The notes under the pieces: model-generated
Databases searched by the model: none
The model's input: only the letters and a program-made list of their open reading frames with translations
What the model was told of the DNA's origin: nothing
From: a bacterium
GTDB taxonomy: Bacteria > UBA9089 > CG2-30-40-21 > SBAY01
DNA length: 20,361 nt
Direction of reading: 5' to 3'
NCBI GenBank assembly: GCA_040757115.1
Contig: JBFLYA010000053.1
Span: 1-20,361 of the forward strand
In this document: positions 8,001-14,892 of the stretch, piece after piece
How positions within the stretch are numbered: the first letter of the stretch is position 1
Layout of the letters: the number at the start of each line of letters is the position of its first letter
Translations under genes and position numbers: made by a program

Positions 8001-8744
8001 TCGGGTGGTTACTAAAAGAGGGCAGTTTCTATACTCCCCAGAGCTTGTGTTTTGCAAGGCTTGGATGATAGATTGCCTATTCTGGGTTACCTCATCCAAG
8101 CCATCACAAAGGATGATACATCTACCCTTCTTAAGCCAATCTTTTATTAAGGATTCAATCTCCTCTTCAAAACCGCTGTTTTTTAAGGCATATTTCGCAT
8201 AATACCCAGGAAGGGAATCTCCTTTATCTGCCCAATCCTTCAAATCTATCAATAGAGGAATCAAATCCTGTTTTATTTTACGCTCTCTCTTGTTGGTGAC
8301 TAAAGAATAGGCGATATAGTGAGTAAGGGTAGTCTTTCCTGAGCCTGGGTCTCCCTTGACTACAATCTTCTTATTTTGGATGGCTTTCCAGATGTCTACG
8401 ACCACTAAAGAATGTCTTTCGGAAGAAGAGTGTATCTCTCGCCATACCTTGAAATCTACATCCTCGCCTAATTCTTTAGATTCTAATAGCTCTCTCTTGG
8501 TAGGCTTTTCTTCTCTTTCTTGGCCTAATTGGAGGGGGATATAATTCTCCATCGTCAAGCTGATATTTTCATCAAGGCAAGGTATAGTCTTGTATTTATC
8601 CCTGATGAACTGGCAATATCTGGGGGTTAATTTTTCCATTCTTTTAGATGGTTTTTTATCTTCTTTGTGAATATGCACATCCCTACCTGCCTGAATAACC
8701 TCAATATTCTGACTATGGCTAATTTCTATCTTTTGCTTTTTCAT
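5064..8744 (-). CDS. NACHT-HEAT repeat-HD(CE-like) protein, probable NLR-like immune effector
   Basis: This is a large predicted STAND switch protein of 1226 aa. Order of parts: residues about 10-28 carry a short beta-type segment (NIEVIQAGRDVHIH) often seen at the N-terminus of bacterial NACHT proteins. The NACHT NTPase follows, with Walker A GDPGSGKTT near 131-139, Walker B IILCDGLDE near 210-218 and sensor LLVTTR near 243. About 11 HEAT repeats of 31-33 aa (EALGRLG-type helices) cover about 545-905. A C-terminal HD phosphohydrolase domain resembles the HD-CE type: HGMSHS near 966, LHDIG near 1028, then a downstream RAHP and LRLADALDADKDR. Known bacterial NACHT proteins sense phage and trigger effectors; here the HD domain would be the effector, which is inference. 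A 100-bp palindromic element is inserted in frame in the HD domain. I prefer the ATG at 8744, with TAAGG upstream, over the adjacent TTG. The stop is TAG. The gene starts 33 bp after an AAA/DUF4143 gene. Confidence 0.85.
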   Translation of the reverse strand: MKKQKIEISHSQNIEVIQAGRDVHIHKEDKKPSKRMEKLTPRYCQFIRDKYKTIPCLDENISLTMENYIPLQLGQEREEKPTKRELLESKELGEDVDFKVWREIHSSSERHSLVVVDIWKAIQNKKIVVKGDPGSGKTTLTHYIAYSLVTNKRERKIKQDLIPLLIDLKDWADKGDSLPGYYAKYALKNSGFEEEIESLIKDWLKKGRCIILCDGLDEVTQNRQSIIQALQNTSSGEYRNCPLLVTTRIAGYNNELSGWQHYEVMPLNKENISSYAEDYLKDESSFLSALEKTPQMIPLSKNPLLLQILCFVFNRQNLKLPAGRIELYKKAVHNLLNLREPKIPLSIKESVLEKIASYFLEKKEIFEEADLREIIKTFLMNKKEDYNADDVLKEIREKSGLLCSLGEGQYIFLHLTFQEYLAACWIVREKEEPALLLEPILFNPRFREVIRLIAGKLKEPKDFIEFILEQKPLYYDVFHQPLLLAGLCLSDIPEIDSSLEKKILDDLWELWKEPEFYPLYDEIERVFASLVGTKKADAIINNFLEALKDRNPLFVHFHAVKALGNLGHADDEVINALLEVLKDKDIDWYVRREAVKALGNLGHANEKVINAILEALKDKGGAWNVHSDAAEALGRLGCVDKKLINALLEALKDEDPDVRLHAAEALGRLGCVDKKLINAYLKELKDKKEWHVRSNAAKVLGRLGYVDEKVINALLKALKDEEGYVRENAAEALGRLGHADDKVINALLEVLKGKYKLVRLYAAKALGNLGRADDKVINALLEALEDERENVRGNVAQALGRLGHADDEVINALLKAIEDKHEFVRSNAAEALGNLGCADDKVINALLEALKDKDWYVRSNAAEALGNLGRADDKVINALLEALKDKDNNVKNSAYESLKKLVEKEPGESRIILPQEAISKDSILNLLTEIQQNIERYSAKELEYLPASCDYFGTFNRHGMSHSLKVKELMDEIVNPAPRPKGRGILNDVSIAPLHPRPEGRGITGCGVKDKNLLNEYEYFLLKAASYLHDIGLVPENGEDYKNKETAQKARKEHNRRSYEKIMKEWREIGLSDESMANQIAIICRAHPKKESLDELQDAQYTFAGNSYKVRLQLLAAILRLADALDADKDRIPPEYIRKNKKISKKDVEEYYKHEIVKDIKIEPNKKTIFLSIVRPNTSRAQEIEELLKASLEAELNSVKNILFKYNLYLENLKLDVTTDPYQKDI
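5722..5821. repeat. 100-bp palindromic element inserted in frame in the NACHT-HEAT-HD gene
   Basis: Perfect 14-bp inverted ends, ACCCCGCACCCCGT (5722-5735) and ACGGGGTGCGGGGT (5808-5821), enclose two near-identical 20-bp palindromic units (about 5740-5759 and 5794-5813). The unit cores are CGCCCT-TC-AGGGCG and CGTCCT-TT-AGGACG, so a base change on one arm is matched on the other. The host reading frame runs straight through and encodes PAPRPKGRGI and HPRPEGRGI, between the first His helix and the HD motif of the HD domain. High GC and Pro/Arg/Gly content contrast with the AT-rich gene around it. It resembles in outline the protein-coding palindromic elements described in Rickettsia, but it is not the same sequence as far as I can tell. 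Confidence 0.85.
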
Positions 8745-8777
8745 CAAACCTTACCCTTGGTAAGAAAATCATCAATC

Positions 8778-10046
8778 TTATCCCATCAACCATTTTGTAA
8801 GGGGAATAAGGTTAATCCAAAAACCTTTAAATTCTTCTTTTGCCTCTACATCCCAGGTAATTACAGTTAAGTTTTTGCAATTTAATCTTTCAGCTCCCAG
8901 AATTAAAGATTTAAACTCCCTTTCTTTTGTTTTAATCTCTTCTATTTTATAACAGACCTGGATTAACTCTTCTATCTTTGTCTTTTCTTTTAGAACAAAA
9001 TCTATCTCTTTCCCCCTTGCATCTTTGTAATAATAGAACTCAATCAATGGTCTTTCATTCTGTCTTCTTAATAGCTCTAAAAACACACAATTTTCCATTA
9101 ATCTTCCGATGTCTTCCTGGAATCGGACAACCTTTGAGATGCCTGTGTCGCAGAGATAGACCTTTTTCGGCCAGGCTTCTTTCTCATATATCTTTTCTGA
9201 ATACCTCAAGAGAAAGAATACACTTACTGAATCTTGAATCTTTTCGCAATAATCATATAAGGTATTTTTTCCAATCCTCTTTCCTTGTGATTTTAAGAAG
9301 CTAAAGATTTTATTTATGCTGATTTCACAAGAAAGATTTTGGGCAAAGAATGAAAGGAGGAATCTTGCCAGAGCGATATTTTTTAATTTATGCCTTTCCA
9401 CCAGGTCACGGAAAAGGATGAGTTCATAAAACTCTTTTAATATCCGCTCCTTCTCTTTTTCTTTAATTATCTCTGGGAAACCTCCAAATTCTAAATATCT
9501 TCGCAATTTACCCCTTATTTCTGCTCTTTCCTCCTTTGAAAGAGAGCCTACTAAAGAAATTCCTTCTGCTCTTAAAAATTCAGAAAAACTAAAAGGAAGA
9601 AGCAAATATCTGAATGTCCTTCCCCTTAAAGAGGTAGCAATTTCATAAGCCAGTAGTTTTGAAGAAGAGCCGGTAATAAAGATTTTGTATCTTTGGGTAT
9701 CCAGGATTTCTCTTACCGCAAGTTCCCAATTTTGAATATTTTGAATCTCATCAAAGAATAAATACTTTGGTTCTCTTGCGGTAAGTTCTTTATAAGTTCT
9801 TATTAAATCCCTTATTTCCTTGAAATTGACATCTGTTAATCTTGTATCTTCAAAGTTTAGATAAAGGGCTTCTTCTTTCTTGTCTTTCATTAACTGATAG
9901 AAGTAATATGTTTTTCCTGCCCTTCTTGGTCCGATGATAGAGATTATTCTTTCTGTTTCTGTTATCATTAGCTCCCTTTCTATCAAAGGCGGAATAGGTC
10001 TTTTGGTATATTCTAAGATGTAATCTTCAACCAACTCCCGATTCAT
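8778..10046 (-). CDS. AAA ATPase with DUF4143 C-terminal domain (AAA_14 family)
   Basis: This 422-aa ATPase belongs to the common AAA_14 plus DUF4143 family (COG1373-like), whose function is not settled. Walker A GPRRAGKT is at residues 39-46, Walker B YLFFDEIQNI at 95-104, and the sensor strand IFITGSSSKL near 122-131. The C-terminal DUF4143 region is nuclease-like in look: FYYYKDARGKEIDFVLKE followed by ELIQVCYKI. The length is complete. I start at the ATG at 10046 because AAGGAGAG lies about 7 nt before it; an ATG 21 bp upstream precedes that site. It is the first gene of a two-gene unit with the NACHT-HEAT gene 33 bp downstream, driven by a probable promoter at 10100-10128 with a palindrome over the -35 box. 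A paralogue sits next to the HNH-STAND gene in this window. Confidence 0.88.
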   Translation of the reverse strand: MNRELVEDYILEYTKRPIPPLIERELMITETERIISIIGPRRAGKTYYFYQLMKDKKEEALYLNFEDTRLTDVNFKEIRDLIRTYKELTAREPKYLFFDEIQNIQNWELAVREILDTQRYKIFITGSSSKLLAYEIATSLRGRTFRYLLLPFSFSEFLRAEGISLVGSLSKEERAEIRGKLRRYLEFGGFPEIIKEKEKERILKEFYELILFRDLVERHKLKNIALARFLLSFFAQNLSCEISINKIFSFLKSQGKRIGKNTLYDYCEKIQDSVSVFFLLRYSEKIYEKEAWPKKVYLCDTGISKVVRFQEDIGRLMENCVFLELLRRQNERPLIEFYYYKDARGKEIDFVLKEKTKIEELIQVCYKIEEIKTKEREFKSLILGAERLNCKNLTVITWDVEAKEEFKGFWINLIPLTKWLMG

Positions 10047-10099
10047 AGGCTCTCTCCTTAAAGACAATTTTGTATATTTTTTTCTTTCCTGTTGAGATA

Positions 10100-10129
10100 A
10101 TTTTAACAGAACTTGACAAAAAAGTCAAG
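10100..10129 (-). promoter_or_regulatory. Probable promoter and operator of the AAA/DUF4143-NACHT unit
   Basis: On the minus strand, TTGACT (-35, 10123-10128) and TAAAAT (-10, 10100-10105) are 17 bp apart. A palindrome CTTGAC-N6-GTCAAG (10112-10129) covers the -35 box and part of the spacer, a good place for a repressor. The leader to the ATG at 10046 would be about 45 nt. Confidence 0.55.
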
Positions 10130-10138
10130 GATTTTTCT

Positions 10139-10540
10139 AACCGTTCAGGCTATATATCAAAAGTGTAAGAAAGGGGATAAGGAGATAAGAGTGATATGGA
10201 GATAAGATAATAGAATATAGATTGAAATTTATAGAAATAGGTAGAAATTGATTGTGGAAAACAACAAATTTCCATAAATTTCTATTAGTTTCTATGTAAC
10301 TGCTCATCATCAAGTGGCAATCTGCACCTTACAGCTTCAACAGCCACATAATATCTAAAGAACCGTTTTTTATGGCGAAGGGCCACATGGACAACAAACT
10401 GTACTTGCCTTTCCAATCATTTCTGCCAAGGAGGGCAGCCTGTATTCTCCAGAAAGTCTATTAATTTCAATTTTTTTAATAATATCTCCCTATCTCCTTA
10501 ATCTCCACATCTCCTTTTGTTACACCACCTGAACGCTTAC
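10139..10540. repeat. About 400-bp element with long imperfect terminal inverted repeats
   Basis: This fills most of the gene-free stretch 10047-10771. The left end AACCGTTCAGG (10139-10149) matches the inverse of the right end CCTGAACG (10528-10535). The similarity continues inward imperfectly for about 80 bp on both sides: GGAGAT tracts, then ATAATA, then ATTGAAATT and ATAG. A further CCTGAACGGTTA at 10651-10662 marks a third copy of the end sequence, as if elements were nested. Between 10541 and 10682 are a CACGAATTTCACGAATT-type repeat and an 8-bp hairpin GTGTCTGG / CCAGACAC. Decayed coding sequence lies inside the element at about 10285-10460. No transposase or intact gene is present. 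Confidence 0.55.
10285..10460 (-). pseudogene. Decayed coding fragment inside the inverted-repeat element
   Basis: Two overlapping minus-strand frames read as protein-like but are broken. Upstream is a frame giving LSGEYRLPSLAEMIGKAS, which ends at a stop at 10370-10372. Another frame follows from 10416 to a TAA at 10285, giving FVVHVALRHKKRFFRYYVAV and then EAVRCRLPLDDEQLHRN. The overlap suggests one frameshift in a former small gene. I do not recognise the family. The call rests only on the protein-like composition of the two frames. Confidence 0.3.
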
Positions 10541-10682
10541 AAGTCCAGATATAGGAAAGTATAACATACCACGAATTTCACGAATTGGACGAATAAAAAT
10601 GTGTCTAAGTGTCTGGTAGTCTGTAACCCAGACACCCAGATATCAGCCTACCTGAACGGTTACTCATTTTGACATTAGCTTG

Positions 10683-10751
10683 GTAGCCCAGGATTCTATC
10701 CTGGGTTGTCCATCCCCCATTTCTATCCGCCAACATAGAATGTTGGGCTAC
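10683..10751. repeat. 69-bp element made of two inverted, covarying hairpins
   Basis: The ends GTAGCCC (10683-10689) and GGGCTAC (10745-10751) are inverse copies. Each end continues into a hairpin: CCCAGGAT-TCT-ATCCTGGG (10687-10705), and CCAACAT-AGA-ATGTTGG (10730-10746). Read in the same direction the two are GTAGCCCA-nn-ATTCTAT-nn-TGG, and the nn positions differ in matched pairs that preserve the stem. It lies just downstream of the HNH-STAND stop codon. It lacks a T-run and is not a standard terminator. Confidence 0.7.
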
Positions 10752-10771
10752 ACTTTTTCTATTCCCACAAA

Positions 10772-13270
10772 TCAACACGGATTCAGATTTCGCAGTAGTT
10801 GCTCAGCCTCAACCCTGGGCCAGTGGTAGTGCATCTGGCTGGCTTTTTGGTAAGTGGATTGGGCGAAAATTTTGGTCTGGTCAAGATCATTTAACCCCAG
10901 ATATGCCTTAGCTAAGATTAGCTCTGCATCGGGTTCGTAGAGTAAAAAGCCTGTGCGAGCACATAGCTTCAGGACTTGGTTTGCCTGAGAGATAGCCTCT
11001 TTATATCTTTTCATATCCAACCACAACCTGCTCAACTCAAGCAAGGTTTCGATTTCAAGAAAAGGCATGCCAACCTTTCTTGCAATCTCAAGGGCTTGCT
11101 GAAGATGGACCTCAGCATCCTTGCGGTTTCCCTTTATCCTTTCAATGGTACCAAGGCAGCGGTGACATTGCGATATCTGAGCCGGCCAATTATTCCTCTG
11201 GCAGACCTCAAGGTTTGCTTTGGTAAGTTCAAAAGCCTCATCAATCTGCTTGATTGAGATTAGAAAATCAGCATAGAAAATTCCCCATCCACTGTAAAGC
11301 CGATACCCACTGAGCTTTCCTTCAAGCTCATCTGCCTGCCAAAACCCCTTTTCTGCTTCCTCATTCTTGCCCGCAAGATGGAGTATCCAGGCAAGATAGG
11401 CTTTTGAAACCACAATATACTGCTCAGAACCGGCCTTCTCTGCTGCATCATGTGCCTTTTTGGCACTCTCATCTGCCTCCTTGAGCCTGCCTACTCGAAA
11501 CTGGAGGTCAGCCAAGTTTCGATAACCTGTAGAGGCGTTTTTCCAGTCTTTGTCTTCGATTTGCATATTTGTCTTTCGAACGAAAAGCTCCTCTGCCTCT
11601 TTTGGCCGGCCTGTAGCAAGAAGAGATAGTCCGGCTTCATTGAACAGCCAGCCTTGGTCGCTCTTCTTGCTTACCAGCGGCATCTGTGAAAGGTTTCCGT
11701 CCGGAAAGAAAGTTCTGGCAAGGAATAGATTGGTTTCCCAGGCGCCAAGTTTATGGATAATAAATAGTTCCTCCCTTCTGTATATTTTCTCCCAATAGAC
11801 ATCTTTCCGCACCTCATCATAAAACCTGGCAGAACATCCATGATATACCTGCTCAAACAATGGCTGCATTTCTTCTAAGGTTTCTGGCTTATCTTTTGCT
11901 ATTTTTCCAAAGTATTCATAGATTGCTTTGTGGGTTAGCTTCTTTTCCTTTTCATCAAATATCGCCTCAAAGTAGCCCTTAATCAAAGGATGGGTAGTAT
12001 AGGTATTATCAGAGCCTTTGGTAATAAGCCTTCTTTGGCAAAGGTTATCTACCATTCTCTGGAAATAAAAATCTACCCTGGTTTGGAATATCTCCTTAAA
12101 CTCCCTTTCCGAGACTGCACCCCTAAACAGGGAGAATATCTTCATAAATCTCCTTTGTTCTTCATTTAATTGCTTATCATACCACCGCAGGATTCTATGT
12201 GCCTTACCCCCTGCCTCCTGGTCTGAATAGAAGGGCGGTATTTCCTTTGCTCTCTTAATATCACCCCCAGGGCCTAAATAATTTGCCAGGAGAACAAGGC
12301 TCAGGGTATGGCCCTTAAATTCTTTCCAGATGTCATCTATCTCATCCTCTGTTCCTCTTACCCCAATTCTTTGAAACAATAGCCGGGTATCCTCTTTTGA
12401 TAATTCCTCTATCTCAAGCCTTTGATAACTTGGGTAATTCTTGATGTCAGTCAAAGGGAACCTTGTAGTTATCAGGCACAAGCCTCTAAAATCTGCATCA
12501 GCAATGTATTTGAGTAAGTCAGTAAACTCTGGGTGTTGCAGATTACCAAATTCTTCGCCGGTTTGTGATTTTTGCATCTCCTCCAGACCATCCAGGATAA
12601 TGAGATATTCCCTTTCCAAAAGAAGCTCTTTTATTTTATCGGTCTTCTGCCAGGAGGTCTTGTAGTCATCAAGCTTAAATCTATCCTGGGAGAGATAGGT
12701 AAATAATGCGCTAAGAAAACGCTCAAGATAAGGGTTGCGATAAAACCCCCACCAGAATATGCCATCAGGCTGGATGTTGTTTTCTTTCAGGGAATCAAAC
12801 CATTTTCTTACCAATGCCGATTTTCCTACCCCACCCCAGCCGACTAATGCCCCAATCTTTACATCCGGTGATTTATACCATTTTGTAATGGTTGTAAGCA
12901 TCTTTTTCCTACCCACAAAATTCGGCTCGGGTGGGATTTGATTGTGCAGGCTGAGTAGGAGTATTCCAGGCGCTTTCCTTATCCGTTCTTCAAGTGGCAG
13001 CCCCTGAGCACAAAGATTAACCCATCTCTCCTTATACATTTTAAGCTGTCTGGGTGTATACATCGTTCGTATCCGATGTATTTTTGCATGGCAGGTTGGG
13101 CAGACGACCATAAGGTTCTCTTCGGTGTTGGGTCCTTTTTCACTTATGGGCACAATGTGGTGAATATCGGTAAGATTCTCATGTTGAGGACAGAGACAGC
13201 AGCGGTGCATTGCCTCAACCGATAGCCTATCTTTTATATCTTCAGGAATAGCTTTGCGTTGGTGTGCCAT
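10772..13270 (-). CDS. HNH endonuclease-STAND NTPase-TPR protein, probable antiphage NLR-like protein
   Basis: This 832-aa protein fuses a nuclease to a signalling ATPase. Residues about 20-66 are an HNH domain with zinc-binding pairs CCLC (24-27) and CPTC (57-60), the IHHI core (36-39), the ENL segment (51-53) and a final HAKIH. An NB-ARC/AP-ATPase-like P-loop domain follows the NFVGRKK entry: Walker A VGWGGVGKSAL at 143-153, Walker B LIILDGLEE near 223-231, sensor CLITTR near 265-270. A winged-helix-like region follows, and then about 560-830 is helical with TPR-like pairs (LLATGRPKEAEELF, LAGKNEEAEKGF, RIKGNRKDAEVHLQQALEIARK). The expected logic is that TPRs sense a trigger, the NTPase oligomerises, and the HNH cuts DNA. 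This follows known Avs/NLR-like systems but is inferred here. The ATG at 13270 starts 9 bp after the DUF4143 frame ends, with AGGAG some 15-18 nt upstream. The last codons and stop overlap a repeat related to ATCCGTGTTAATC. Confidence 0.87.
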   Translation of the reverse strand: MAHQRKAIPEDIKDRLSVEAMHRCCLCPQHENLTDIHHIVPISEKGPNTEENLMVVCPTCHAKIHRIRTMYTPRQLKMYKERWVNLCAQGLPLEERIRKAPGILLLSLHNQIPPEPNFVGRKKMLTTITKWYKSPDVKIGALVGWGGVGKSALVRKWFDSLKENNIQPDGIFWWGFYRNPYLERFLSALFTYLSQDRFKLDDYKTSWQKTDKIKELLLEREYLIILDGLEEMQKSQTGEEFGNLQHPEFTDLLKYIADADFRGLCLITTRFPLTDIKNYPSYQRLEIEELSKEDTRLLFQRIGVRGTEDEIDDIWKEFKGHTLSLVLLANYLGPGGDIKRAKEIPPFYSDQEAGGKAHRILRWYDKQLNEEQRRFMKIFSLFRGAVSEREFKEIFQTRVDFYFQRMVDNLCQRRLITKGSDNTYTTHPLIKGYFEAIFDEKEKKLTHKAIYEYFGKIAKDKPETLEEMQPLFEQVYHGCSARFYDEVRKDVYWEKIYRREELFIIHKLGAWETNLFLARTFFPDGNLSQMPLVSKKSDQGWLFNEAGLSLLATGRPKEAEELFVRKTNMQIEDKDWKNASTGYRNLADLQFRVGRLKEADESAKKAHDAAEKAGSEQYIVVSKAYLAWILHLAGKNEEAEKGFWQADELEGKLSGYRLYSGWGIFYADFLISIKQIDEAFELTKANLEVCQRNNWPAQISQCHRCLGTIERIKGNRKDAEVHLQQALEIARKVGMPFLEIETLLELSRLWLDMKRYKEAISQANQVLKLCARTGFLLYEPDAELILAKAYLGLNDLDQTKIFAQSTYQKASQMHYHWPRVEAEQLLRNLNPC

Positions 13271-13279
13271 CTTATATCA

Positions 13280-14593
13280 TTAACTCTCCTCTAAAAGCCA
13301 TTTCCATAATGGAATATAGTTTATTTTTTTATCCTCAACATCCTCTTCTGCCTCATAATCTTCTGTGATAACGAAGCCTTGTTTGAGATTCAACTCCTTC
13401 ATAGCCTTAAGCAGTGCTGAAACCTCCCTCTTTCTTGTCCTGGGGCTGTTCACATCCCAGCAGACCTAAATGAGCTCTTTTGGCTTAAAATCCTCCTTCA
13501 CCACAAAATCCACTTCCCTGTGATGCACATCCTTCCAGTAATAAAGCTCTAAGTTAGGCTTTGCACATCTCCTTCTTTCTAACTCCAAAAAGACAAGATT
13601 CTCTGCAAGCCTGCCTAAGTTTTCTGAGAATCTGAAGCCGATGGTGTTGGCAAGACCTATATCTATGGCATAGACCTTCCTGGGGCTCTTCTCCTGCTCT
13701 TTAACCCTGAAGGAGAACCTTTTGAGGAAATACAGGATATAGGCCTCTCTCAAATAACCAGAGAATCTCTCAATGGTGTCTGCTGATACTTTTAAGAATT
13801 TTTCTAAGGAACTAAAGGTTGTAAGGGAAGATATGTTGCTCAGGTAGAACCTGGTGAGGCTCATCAGCTCCTCTCCCTTCCTTATCCTGAACCTCTTTAT
13901 GATATCCCTGTTTAATATATCCTCAAAAAGCTTAAGCAGAATCTCTCTTCTTTCTTTGGCAAGGACCACCTCAGGGAATGAGCCAGACTCTAAGCACTCC
14001 CTTTGTAATCTCTTTATGTTGGTCTCTTGATTTATGAGGTCAAGTCTGTCTTTGAGATTGATACCGCAAAATGTAAGATACTCTCTGAAGGAGAGAGGAA
14101 ATAATGTGAGGTCCAGATGCCTTCCAGTGAGTAGAGTAGCCAATTCTGTACTCAGCAGTTTTGCGTTTGAGCCTGATATGATAAGTTGTGCTTTATTCAA
14201 CTCATGAACTGTTCTCACCCACTTTTCCCATTCCTTTGCCTCCTGAACCTCATCTAAGAAGAGATAGGGTCTCTGCTTTGGGTTTAGGAACTCCAAATAG
14301 ACTTCGTATATCTTCTGCAAGTTTTTGGCATCCAACCCAGTGAATCTTGGGTCTTCAAGGTTGACAAATAGTATCCTGTTCTTCTCCACACCCTCTTTGA
14401 TCAAGGACTTGGCCAATTGCCTCATCATAAAAGACTTTCCACTCCTCCTTGCACCAGTAATCACGATGATATGGGAGGTGGTGAGGAAGCCTTTGAGCCT
14501 GTTGAGGTAGTGAGGCCTTTCGTATCCTGTGGCTAAATCCTTCTTCCAGAAGTTCCAGTCTTCTAATACCCTGATTATCTCATTTTTCTCCAT
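13280..14593 (-). pseudogene. AAA/DUF4143 ATPase with one premature in-frame amber codon
   Basis: The frame encodes a 437-aa member of the AAA_14/DUF4143 family if the TAG at 13466-13468 is ignored; otherwise it ends at 375 aa. Walker A GARRSGKS (47-54) and Walker B LFLDEVQE (111-118) are intact, as is the LYYWKDVHHREVDFVVKE core of the C-terminal domain. The TAG stands exactly where the paralogue in this window has Gln, in ELI-Q-VC. The 61 codons after it remain open and family-like, ending WKWLLEES. So one CAG-to-TAG change explains it. TAG is a normal stop elsewhere in this window (metF, NACHT-HEAT, AAA-TPR), so genetic recoding is unlikely. A truncated but partly active ATPase, readthrough, or a sequencing error remain possible. 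The promoter is a perfect consensus. The full frame ends 9 bp before the HNH-STAND start. Confidence 0.8.
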
Positions 14594-14610
14594 TTTGTTT
14601 TCCTTTATCT

Positions 14611-14667
14611 GGTAAAATTGATAAATTTTACCTAATATATTATAGCATAACCTCGATTTTGTGTCAA
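14611..14667 (-). promoter_or_regulatory. Consensus promoter with palindromic operator, AAA/DUF4143-HNH-STAND unit
   Basis: On the minus strand TTGACA (14662-14667) and TATAAT (14639-14644) are both perfect and 17 bp apart. The start point should fall near 14632. Immediately there, a palindrome GGTAAAAT-N6-ATTTTACC (14611-14632) covers about +1 to +22, the classic place for a repressor. A ribosome site AAAGGA follows, before the ATG at 14593. Confidence 0.75.
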
Positions 14668-14892
14668 GACCTTCTACTTCCTTATCTATGATTCAGACAC
14701 TGGACATCAGACACAAGACTATAGATTCTATTTATGCAGGAAATTAGTGACATTTGGGAAACCATCCTCAAAACTTCACTCCCTGAATTTTTCCACCTGT
14801 GCGGTTAGATTAACCTCCCTCACATCTTTTAAAACCACGAACGACCCACAAGTGGGTACCCCGGAAGGGGATGAAGAATTATAAACCAAATC
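14668..14892. other. Gene-free stretch between promoter and repeat element
   Basis: I find no intact gene here. A plus-strand ATG at 14734 opens a 24-codon frame (MQEISDIWETILKTSLPEFF then HLCG, stop TAG at 14806-14808). It resembles the start of a protein and may be a remnant, but it has no clear ribosome site and no identifiable family. Confidence 0.3.

Noticed and set aside
10683-10751. Intrinsic terminator of the HNH-STAND gene
   Set aside because: The hairpins are strong but no U-run follows on the minus strand, and a similar element occurs elsewhere as a repeat.
13466-13468. Amber codon reassigned to an amino acid in this organism
   Set aside because: TAG ends metF, the 140-aa gene, the NACHT-HEAT gene and the AAA-TPR gene at sensible protein ends, so it functions as stop here.
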